DNA of 5,748 nt from Cyanobacteria bacterium HKST-UBA02. GTDB lineage: Bacteria; Cyanobacteriota; Vampirovibrionia; Obscuribacterales; Obscuribacteraceae. The position numbers and the translations under genes are program-made. The first letter of the stretch is position 1, and each line of letters begins with the position of its first letter. Under the pieces are notes generated by a model, which was given only the letters and a program-made list of their open reading frames with translations, searched no databases and was not told the DNA's origin. Shown piece by piece: positions 1 to 5,748 of the stretch. The stretch lies in contig JAGQHH010000661.1 in the NCBI GenBank assembly GCA_020431945.1, positions 1 through 5,748 of the forward strand, in the 5' to 3' direction.

Positions 1-1
1 C

Positions 2-1453
2 GTGGCCCGAAGCCCGATGACGGCGGTGGTGATCATCTTCGAGATGACCACCGACTTCAATGTGGTCCTGCCTCTCATGGTCAGCTGCGTGCTCAGCTAT
101 CTCGTTGCCGAGCGCCTCGACCCGGGCTCGATGTACGACCATATCCTCAGGATGCAGGGGATTATTCTCAAAGACGAAGAGTCCGGACAGGGTCTCATGA
201 GCCGTCTCAAGGCAAGAGACGTCATGGAAAAGGGCATGGAGATCCTGGCTCCCCAGGACAGTCTCAAAGACCTGGAGCACAAGCTCGAGCAGTCCGGACG
301 CCGGGAACTGGCTGTCCTGGACGAGAAAGGCAAAGTGATCGGCATCTGCTCGATCACCGACGTGGAGGCTGCCGCTTCCAAAAATCTCGGAGAAGATACG
401 CCGGTGCGCCGGGTGATGACCGCCAAGCCCCTCACTATCAGAAGCGACGAGAACCTGGCCACGGTCATTCTGGTGCTCGAGAAATACAGGCTCAAATGCC
501 TGCCGGTGGTGGAGCGAAATAAATTCGTCGGCATGATCACCGAGCACGACGTGGTGAAAGCCGAGTTCAAGGCCCTGGGCATGAAAAAGCGCGCCACCAG
601 CGGCAGCTATATCGTCTACCAGACCAGATCGCCTTCCGAGGGTGTCGGAAGAATGCTGGTGGCAGTCGCGGATCCCCAGGCCGCCTCCAATCTCATCAAG
701 CTCGGAGCGCATCTGGCCAGGTCCAAGCAATACGAGCTCGAATGTCTGAATGTGATCACCATCCCGAAAGAGCAGGATCCTTCAGAGGCGAAGGTGAGCC
801 CTACCCTGGGTAGAAAAATCTCGGAAGAGGCCGAGAGGGTCGGTCATGAGTTCAAGATCCCGGTCCACACCAATATCAGGGTCGCCCATGATGTGGGCGA
901 CGCCATCGCCGAGACGATTCACGACCGCCGGGTGGATCTCTTCCTCATGCGCTGGAGCGGTAACCGTCGCAGTCAGAAGGGCGATCACCTCCTGCGTGCG
1001 GTGATGGAGAGCACCACCTGTGCCGTCACCCTCTTGAGCCGCCTGGAGGATCATGGTCAGTACGGAAGGATTGTCATCCCCATTGCGCCTTTCCTGGACA
1101 CGAAAGCCGCTCTGGATCTACTGCCGATGCTCATCGCCGGGCGCCAGGAGCTGGCGGTAACTCTAATTTCAGTGGCCAAAGAGCACCAGATGGAAGAGAC
1201 CAGACTGGAAGTCGAGAAGCAGAAAGTGGTGATCGAGCACAACTATCATCTCGATGTAGAGGTCGCCACCATGGAAGCCAATTCGGCCATATCCCTGCTC
1301 TCCTCCATAGACAAGAGCGAGAAGACCGATCTGCTGGTCCTCGGGCTGAGCCGCAAGAGCCTGACCAGGGCAGTCCACCACCGCTCTTTCAAGAAGATGC
1401 TCTCTCAAGGAGAGATGGCGGTGGTGGTCAGTTGCCTGAAGACCGAAGCCTGA
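2..1453 (+). CDS. ClC-family chloride channel/antiporter, C-terminal part with CBS pair and two USP-like domains (5' partial)
   Basis: ClC proteins move chloride across the membrane as channels or Cl-/H+ exchangers. The frame is open from the window edge, so the GTG at base 2 is probably internal. Visible residues 1-37 match the last ClC helices (P and Q), with the family pattern ARSPMTAVVIIFEMT followed by a hydrophobic stretch ending near LVAERL. Tyr45 in 'GSMYDHIL' aligns with the conserved chloride-coordinating tyrosine of helix R (Tyr445 in E. coli ClC). A CBS pair follows (about 67-125 and 133-190, with 'VMEKGMEIL' and 'VMTAKPLTI'), then two USP-like alpha/beta domains (about 216-346 and 354-478). 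CBS pairs usually bind adenine nucleotides and gate the transporter. The USP ATP-loop glycines (G-2x-G-9x-G-S/T) are poorly kept in both copies, so ATP binding there is doubtful. The pore's gating glutamates lie upstream of the window. Family assignment is firm; ion preference and channel versus exchanger mode cannot be told. Confidence 0.93.
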   Translation: MARSPMTAVVIIFEMTTDFNVVLPLMVSCVLSYLVAERLDPGSMYDHILRMQGIILKDEESGQGLMSRLKARDVMEKGMEILAPQDSLKDLEHKLEQSGRRELAVLDEKGKVIGICSITDVEAAASKNLGEDTPVRRVMTAKPLTIRSDENLATVILVLEKYRLKCLPVVERNKFVGMITEHDVVKAEFKALGMKKRATSGSYIVYQTRSPSEGVGRMLVAVADPQAASNLIKLGAHLARSKQYELECLNVITIPKEQDPSEAKVSPTLGRKISEEAERVGHEFKIPVHTNIRVAHDVGDAIAETIHDRRVDLFLMRWSGNRRSQKGDHLLRAVMESTTCAVTLLSRLEDHGQYGRIVIPIAPFLDTKAALDLLPMLIAGRQELAVTLISVAKEHQMEETRLEVEKQKVVIEHNYHLDVEVATMEANSAISLLSSIDKSEKTDLLVLGLSRKSLTRAVHHRSFKKMLSQGEMAVVVSCLKTEA

Positions 1454-1454
1454 C

Positions 1455-3860
1455 TCAGTTGGTGGAAGCCTCGAGACCTGTCTTGATGTCGGGAAGCTTC
1501 TGACCGAGCTTAGCCATAGTCTGATAGGTGAGGGCTGCCACTTCCGCTCTGGTGGCGTTGTCTGCCGGTCTTATCGAGTAGGGATCCGGGTGGTTCACCA
1601 GAATTCCGGCATTGGCCGCCTTGGCGACGCTGGGCACTGCCCAGGCTGCCACCTTGGTGCCGTCCTTATAGCGGTCCAGAACTTTGGTGTCGCTGTTGGC
1701 GCTTTCCAGGGCTTTGGAGAGGATGACCAGAGCCTGGGCCCGGGTGATCTTGTCCTCCGGACGGAAGCTTCCGTCAGGATAGCCGCCCACCAGACCGGCG
1801 TCACTCACGGCACTGATCGCTTTGTAAGCCCAGTGCCTGGAGGAGAGATCCGAGAATTTCGCATCACGGCCGGCCGGGGGTAGATTGAGAGCCTTCATGG
1901 CGATCGCCGCGAACTGCGAGCGGGTGATGCCGTTGTCGGGCTTGAAGCTGCCGTCTGGGAAACCGCCTATGGTGCCTCTCTGGGAGAGGATGGCGATATA
2001 TTTCTCAGCCCAGTGCCCGCGGGTATCAGGCGCCACACTGCCGACATCCACTGTGACCTGCACCGGCGCCGCCGCCGAGAGCCTGTCCAGATCGGCTGCG
2101 AGCTTGTCCAGGTCGCGCTTGAGAGCCATGACTTCCCAGTCCGAGAGCTTGTTGTCCGAGCCCCGGAAGGAAGCCTCGACACTGGCGATGCGATCGAATT
2201 CTCTCTTCAGGGCATCGGCATTGCCGTCGCTCAAGGTGCCCTTGTTCTTAGCATCCGCCATCTTCTTCTCGATGTCGCTTTGCAGAGCGTCGACATCGGG
2301 AAGAGCCTCTATATAGGTAGACATCTTGCTTTCGAGATTGCTGTATTCCTTGCTCAGGGCGACTGCCTCACGATCGTCCACCTTGCCATCGTTGGCGGTG
2401 AAAGTGGACTCGAGGAAGCTGATACGATTGAGCTCTTGCTTGATCTCCTCGGCCTTCTTGGGATCGAGCCGGCTGGCCGCGAGAGCTTCATTGATCCGGG
2501 TCTCGATATCGGCTTTCTTGCCGCTGAGATTGGGCAACTTATTCAGGGCGCTGTCGAGCTTGCTCGAAAGGGCATCGAGATCCTGGCTGATGATCAGGTT
2601 CTCAGTATCGCTGAGAGAACCGTCGAGCTTATAGAAAGACTCTTTGGAATCGATTCTGTTGAGCTCGGCGAGCAACTCGTCTCCCACGGTAGCAGGGTTG
2701 AAGAGGGAGCCGCTGCGAGCAGCCTCGATGCGAGTGCGCAGGCTCTCCTTGCGCTGGCTGACGGTCATCTGGGTGCCCGGAGCGGCGGCAATGGCGTCAT
2801 CGGTCCGCTTCTTGAGCGCATTGAGGTCGCGCACCAGGGTCATGATCTCGTTCCGGTTGAGAGAGCCGTCGGCCCGGTACATGGATTCCAGAGCTTCGAT
2901 TCGCCCGAACTCCTGCATGAGCTCCCCGGCTTGCTGGACGGTGAGCTTGCCGGCTGTCTGGGCGCCTGTAATGGCGGTCTTGATCTCTTCCTGACGAGCA
3001 TCTATGCCGCGCACCGCGGTGGGCACCACCTGCGGTTCGTAGCGGTCCACCTGGGCTTTCAGGCGCTCGAGCTCCAGGGCCAGGGTGAGGACTTCCTCGG
3101 ATGTGAGGGTGCCGCCGCTTGCCTTAAGAGCCTCTTCATGGGTCTGGATACGAGCGAGCTCCTGGCGCAGGGGCTCTGCCTGAGCCTGGGTGAGCTTGCC
3201 GGCGGTCTGGAGCTGATCTATTTTGGCCTTGATTTCGGCTTGTTTGGCGTCTACGCCCGGATCTTCGATCACTCTCACTTTCATGGTGGATTCGATTGCG
3301 GATGCCAGACGGTCGAGATCCAGGGACAGGGTGAGAGTCTCGGTGCTGTTTAGAATACCGTCATTTCGATAGACCCTTTCCTTGTCCTTGATGGCATCGA
3401 GCTGCTGATTGAGGGAGCTGGCCTCGAGACTGGTCAGCCTTCCTGACAACAGAGCATCGGAAATCTGCTTGCTGAGCTCGGCTTCCCGGCCCGGCACATC
3501 GGTAATCCCGGCGGAACGCTCGGTGAGACTGGACTGGATATCCTGAGATAGCTTGTCGAGATCGAGGACAAGGCGCATACGCTCGAAGATTGAGAGCTTG
3601 CCGTCCTGACGGTATTGAGTGTCCAGCTGTTTGATTCTGTCCAGAGACTGCCCGAGGGTCTGGGCTTTCTCTCTGGTCAGACGTCCTGAGGCCTGCTCTT
3701 CGGAAATCTGCTTCTCTGTCTCCGTGATCCGACCCTGGACATCGATCATCCCGGGGACCTGGGACCAGTTGAGCTGCGCTGATGCAGGCTGACCGGCCGT
3801 GCATGCCAGCATCGAGAGCAGGCTGATGGTAGCAGCAGCAAATCTAAAAGGACGTCTCAT
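1455..3860 (-). CDS. secreted SLH-domain surface protein with seven ~80-residue tandem repeats
   Basis: Complete 801-residue protein, probably exported and held on the cell envelope. The ATG at 3860 is chosen because GGAGGTG lies directly upstream; the in-frame GTG at 3872 would put that ribosome site inside the gene. Residues 1-28 form a signal peptide (MRRPFRF, hydrophobic core, then ASA before Gln29). The mature protein contains no cysteine. Residues about 41-599 are seven helical, charged repeats rich in Leu, Asp, Glu and Lys. Three SLH domains follow (about 609-658, 667-718, 727-783), with GGFPDGSFKP/ITRSQ, GGYPDGSFRP/ITRAQ and a more divergent YSIRPADNATRAE. SLH domains bind secondary cell-wall polymers or, in cyanobacteria and relatives, peptidoglycan-linked glycans. 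The repeats look like a spacer or binding rod, possibly metal-binding, but I do not recognise the family. The gene converges on the ClC gene and diverges from the phosphorylase gene, so it is probably transcribed alone. The SLH call is firm; the role of the protein is unknown. Confidence 0.93.
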   Translation of the reverse strand: MRRPFRFAAATISLLSMLACTAGQPASAQLNWSQVPGMIDVQGRITETEKQISEEQASGRLTREKAQTLGQSLDRIKQLDTQYRQDGKLSIFERMRLVLDLDKLSQDIQSSLTERSAGITDVPGREAELSKQISDALLSGRLTSLEASSLNQQLDAIKDKERVYRNDGILNSTETLTLSLDLDRLASAIESTMKVRVIEDPGVDAKQAEIKAKIDQLQTAGKLTQAQAEPLRQELARIQTHEEALKASGGTLTSEEVLTLALELERLKAQVDRYEPQVVPTAVRGIDARQEEIKTAITGAQTAGKLTVQQAGELMQEFGRIEALESMYRADGSLNRNEIMTLVRDLNALKKRTDDAIAAAPGTQMTVSQRKESLRTRIEAARSGSLFNPATVGDELLAELNRIDSKESFYKLDGSLSDTENLIISQDLDALSSKLDSALNKLPNLSGKKADIETRINEALAASRLDPKKAEEIKQELNRISFLESTFTANDGKVDDREAVALSKEYSNLESKMSTYIEALPDVDALQSDIEKKMADAKNKGTLSDGNADALKREFDRIASVEASFRGSDNKLSDWEVMALKRDLDKLAADLDRLSAAAPVQVTVDVGSVAPDTRGHWAEKYIAILSQRGTIGGFPDGSFKPDNGITRSQFAAIAMKALNLPPAGRDAKFSDLSSRHWAYKAISAVSDAGLVGGYPDGSFRPEDKITRAQALVILSKALESANSDTKVLDRYKDGTKVAAWAVPSVAKAANAGILVNHPDPYSIRPADNATRAEVAALTYQTMAKLGQKLPDIKTGLEASTN
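1512..2036 (-). other. three SLH domains at the C-terminus of the surface protein
   Basis: The segment encodes three consecutive S-layer homology domains. Each has the HWA or AWA aromatic start, a central glycine/proline turn, and a TR-x-(E/Q) signature: TRSQ, TRAQ and TRAE. In characterised SLH trimers the TRAE-type motif forms the glycan-binding groove. The first two copies are textbook. The third lacks the GG-F/Y-PDG turn, reading AGILVNHPDPYSIRP, but keeps TRAE. A short tail of about 18 residues follows. Confidence 0.92.
2064..3740 (-). repeat. seven tandem protein repeats of 78-83 residues within the SLH protein
   Basis: Aligning the protein by eye gives seven units. Each has a first turn (a/S-G-k-L-T, then A..L...L.rI) and, 28-30 residues later, a second turn (r-x-D-G-x-L-s-x-x-E, then L..DLd.L). 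The glycine, or its replacement, of the first turn falls at mature-numbering residues 59, 140, 221, 304, 384, 463 (Ser) and 541, giving periods of 81, 81, 83, 80, 79 and 78. Repeats 5-7 are the most diverged, and repeat 5 has a small insertion. The copies differ strongly at the DNA level, so this is an old protein-level repeat and not recent slippage. The boundaries are approximate. Confidence 0.85.
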
Positions 3861-3863
3861 GAG

Positions 3864-3870
3864 CACCTCC
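3864..3870 (-). promoter_or_regulatory. ribosome binding site of the SLH-protein gene
   Basis: Reading on the minus strand, GGAGGTG is followed by CTC and then ATG. This is a near-perfect Shine-Dalgarno sequence, five bases from GGAGG to the start. It decides for the ATG at 3860 over the GTG four codons upstream. Confidence 0.85.
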
Positions 3871-4037
3871 ACGAAAAAGACTTCATGCCATTCTATTAGC
3901 TTGAAAAGCGCTCTCCGGTGATGCCCGGGTTTTCCTTTACATTTGTCCTATAGAATAAGCGAAAATGCGCTATCCTTAACGTCCGCGCGCGATGGCTGCG
4001 TTCTCAAGACATGCTGCCGGGCGGATCTCAAGAATTC

Positions 4038-4043
4038 GGGAGG
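4038..4043 (+). promoter_or_regulatory. ribosome binding site of the glycogen phosphorylase gene
   Basis: GGGAGG stands four bases before the ATG at 4048, in frame with the conserved phosphorylase sequence. No other start with a comparable site lies nearby, which fixes the N-terminus. Confidence 0.8.
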
Positions 4044-4047
4044 CATT

Positions 4048-5748
4048 ATGACTGGTAGCGCCGATACTAATATCACGGTGGAAGACGACCGCACCGGAGT
4101 CAGCATCAAGACGCTGAGACGCGCTCTGGCAGACAATCTCTACTATAACTGCGGCAAGTATCCCGAAATCGCCACCAAGAACGACTACTACCAGGCAGTC
4201 GCCTACACTGTCAGAGACAGGCTCCTGCACCGGTGGATCAACACTATCCGTCATTATTTCAAAGGCGGTGACCGGATCGTCTGCTACCTTTCAGCAGAGT
4301 TTCTACTGGGCCCGCACCTGCTCAACAACATGTTCAATATGGGCATCTATGACGAGATGCTCAAAGCCACCCATGACTCCGGTCTCAATCTCGAGGATAT
4401 CGCCGACTACGAAGAAGAGCCCGGTCTGGGCAACGGCGGTCTCGGCAGGCTGGCCGCCTGCTATCTCGATTCCATGGCGACCCGGAACATTCCGACCATA
4501 GGCTTCGGGATCCGCTACGAGTTTGGGATTTTCGACCAGGAGATAAGAGACGGCTGGCAGGTGGAGATCGCCGATCGCTGGCTGCACAACGGCAATCCAT
4601 GGGAACTGCCCAGACCGGAAGCAGCCTTCACGGTCAATTTCGGCGGGGGCACCGAGAGCTATACCGACGAGCAGGGTCGCTACAGGGTGAGATGGATACC
4701 GGAACGCGAAGTCCTGGGTATCCCCTATGACACCCCGATCCCCGGCTACGACACCGGCACCGCCAACACCCTCAGGCTCTGGCGAGCGGAAGCAGCCGAG
4801 ACTTTCAATTTCCAGATCTTCAATATGGGCGACTATCTCGGAGCGGTCACCGACAAGATGATGTCCGAGAACATCTCCAAAGTCCTCTACCCAAACGACA
4901 ATGTCTCCCAGGGCAGACAGCTCCGTCTCGAGCAGCAGTATTTCTTCGTGTCCTGCTCCCTGCAAAACATCATGCAGTTCCAGAAGCTCTGCGGTGACGA
5001 CGTGGATACTCTCCACGAGCGCTTCGTGATCCAGCTCAACGACACCCACCCGTCCATCGCCGTGGCAGAGCTGATGAGGCTTCTGGTCGACGAGCACGGT
5101 CTCGACTGGGATCATGCCTGGGACGTCACCCGCAAGTCCTTTGCCTATACCAATCACACCCTCCTGCCCGAAGCCCTGGAGCGCTGGCCGGTGAGCCTCC
5201 TCGAAAGCCTCCTGCCCAGACATATGCAGATCATCTACGAGATCAACAGCCGTTTCCTCGATACGGTGAGACGCCGTTATCCCGACGATGATGCCCTTGT
5301 GTCCAGGGTCTCTCTCATAGAGGAGAACGACGAGCGTCATGTGCGCATGGCCAATCTAGCCTGTGTCGGCAGCTCCTATATAAATGGAGTGGCCGCACTC
5401 CACACCGAATTGCTCAAGCACAATGTGCTCAAGGACTTCTTCGCCCTCACCCCGGAAAAATTCGTCAACATCACCAATGGGGTCACCCCCAGACGCTGGG
5501 TGGCGATAAGCAATCCGGATCTGTCGAAGCTCATCTCGAGCAAGATCGGCAAAGGCTGGATCGCTCATCTCGAGGAGCTCAAAAAGCTCGAGCCCCTGGC
5601 CGATGACAGGGGATTCCAGGAAAAATGGCGCCAGGTGAAGCACGGTCAGAAAACGAAACTGGCCTCCTTCGTCGCCGACCGCACCGGGATCATCATCGAC
5701 CCGGCAAGTCTCTACGACATCCAGGTCAAGCGCATCCACGAGTACAAG
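4048..5748 (+). CDS. glgP: glycogen/alpha-glucan phosphorylase, N-terminal 567 residues (3' partial)
   Basis: This PLP-dependent GT35 enzyme cuts terminal alpha-1,4-linked glucose from glycogen or maltodextrin with phosphate, giving glucose-1-phosphate in the cytoplasm. The frame stays open to the window end. Family motifs appear in order: YLSAEFLLG (80-88), EEEPGLGNGGLGRLAACYLD (122-141), GFGIRYEFGIFDQEI (152-166), NGNPWE (181-186), LNDTHPSIAVAELMR (330-344), YTNHTLLPEALERWP (367-381), NITNGVTPRRW (474-484) and QVKRIHEYK (559-567), where the window cuts it. Full-length members are usually about 800-850 residues, so roughly a third is missing, including the PLP lysine in the GTGNMK region. 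The short N-terminus lacks the phospho-serine segment of animal phosphorylases, as is normal in bacteria. Substrate choice (glycogen versus maltodextrin) cannot be decided, and the symbol is given on that understanding. It starts behind its own ribosome site and is divergent from the SLH gene, so it probably has its own promoter. Confidence 0.96.
   Translation, partial: MTGSADTNITVEDDRTGVSIKTLRRALADNLYYNCGKYPEIATKNDYYQAVAYTVRDRLLHRWINTIRHYFKGGDRIVCYLSAEFLLGPHLLNNMFNMGIYDEMLKATHDSGLNLEDIADYEEEPGLGNGGLGRLAACYLDSMATRNIPTIGFGIRYEFGIFDQEIRDGWQVEIADRWLHNGNPWELPRPEAAFTVNFGGGTESYTDEQGRYRVRWIPEREVLGIPYDTPIPGYDTGTANTLRLWRAEAAETFNFQIFNMGDYLGAVTDKMMSENISKVLYPNDNVSQGRQLRLEQQYFFVSCSLQNIMQFQKLCGDDVDTLHERFVIQLNDTHPSIAVAELMRLLVDEHGLDWDHAWDVTRKSFAYTNHTLLPEALERWPVSLLESLLPRHMQIIYEINSRFLDTVRRRYPDDDALVSRVSLIEENDERHVRMANLACVGSSYINGVAALHTELLKHNVLKDFFALTPEKFVNITNGVTPRRWVAISNPDLSKLISSKIGKGWIAHLEELKKLEPLADDRGFQEKWRQVKHGQKTKLASFVADRTGIIIDPASLYDIQVKRIHEYK

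Larger units (their letters stand above)
3861..4047. promoter_or_regulatory. divergent intergenic region between the SLH-protein and phosphorylase genes
   Basis: This 187-base gap separates two divergent starts, so it should contain a promoter for each gene. Its middle (about 3931-3980) is clearly richer in A and T than the flanks, which fits promoter DNA. On the minus strand a weak sigma-70-like pair can be drawn: TTAAGG (3979-3974) and TATTCT (3957-3952) with a 16-base spacer, implying a leader of roughly 85 bases. On the plus strand TATAGAAT (3949-3956) looks like a -10 box but has no good -35 at the right distance. I see no terminator hairpin, riboswitch-like structure or small ORF. The region's role is inferred mainly from gene layout; the individual boxes are guesses. 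Confidence 0.4.

Noticed and set aside
97..597. Minus-strand open frame opposite the ClC CBS region
   Set aside because: The Ser/Arg-rich translation has no domain and lies entirely within a strongly conserved coding region on the other strand.
1450..1458. CTGACTCAG palindrome as a terminator or regulatory site
   Set aside because: The symmetry comes largely from two TGA stops facing each other. The stem is only four base pairs and no T-run follows.
2013..3353. Long plus-strand open frame (446 codons) opposite the SLH-protein repeats
   Set aside because: It is antisense to a well-supported gene, has no recognisable motif, and its periodic composition simply mirrors the repeat codons. It has the low-complexity, Gly/Leu/Glu-rich look of a shadow frame.
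3861..3872. GTG at 3872 as the start of the SLH-protein gene
   Set aside because: It would include the GGAGGTG Shine-Dalgarno sequence as coding and has no ribosome site of its own. The ATG at 3860 is ideally placed.
3900..3910. TTGAAA at 3901 as a -35 box for the phosphorylase gene
   Set aside because: The position 17 bases downstream is CG-rich (around CCCGGG) with no -10-like sequence.
4303..5340. Long minus-strand open frame (345 codons) opposite the phosphorylase gene
   Set aside because: The opposite strand encodes an unmistakable phosphorylase with all its motifs. This frame has no family signature and arises from codon bias.

Overview
The window carries three protein-coding genes and little else. 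Two run off the window edges and one is complete. It looks like bacterial chromosome, dense and moderately GC-rich by eye. I see no tRNA, rRNA, CRISPR array, insertion sequence or phage gene. Three things together suggest the cyanobacterial lineage, possibly a non-photosynthetic relative such as Melainabacteria/Vampirovibrionia: a ClC channel with CBS and universal-stress-protein (USP) tails, a secreted SLH-domain surface protein, and a cyanobacterial-looking glycogen phosphorylase. This placement is inference from general family knowledge and was not tested.

Layout. Bases 2-1453 (+) hold the C-terminal part of a ClC-family chloride channel or Cl-/H+ antiporter: the last membrane helices, a CBS pair, then two USP-like domains. 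Its stop codon lies one base from the stop of the next gene, which converges on it. Bases 1455-3860 (-) encode a complete 801-residue exported protein with a signal peptide, seven tandem repeats of about 80 residues, and three C-terminal SLH domains. Bases 3861-4047 are a divergent intergenic region that should hold the promoters of both flanking genes. Bases 4048-5748 (+) encode the first 567 residues of glycogen/alpha-glucan phosphorylase, cut by the window end before its PLP-lysine region.

The three genes do not form an obvious pathway. They cover ion transport with a nucleotide/stress-sensing tail, cell-envelope anchoring or structure, and storage-polysaccharide breakdown. The strand arrangement (+, -, +) rules out a shared operon. 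The least familiar element is the repeat region of the SLH protein: seven regular copies, each with two glycine-centred 'G-x-L-(S/T)' turns, the second resembling a degraded EF-hand loop. I cannot assign it to a named family. I found no convincing evidence of a new multi-gene system.
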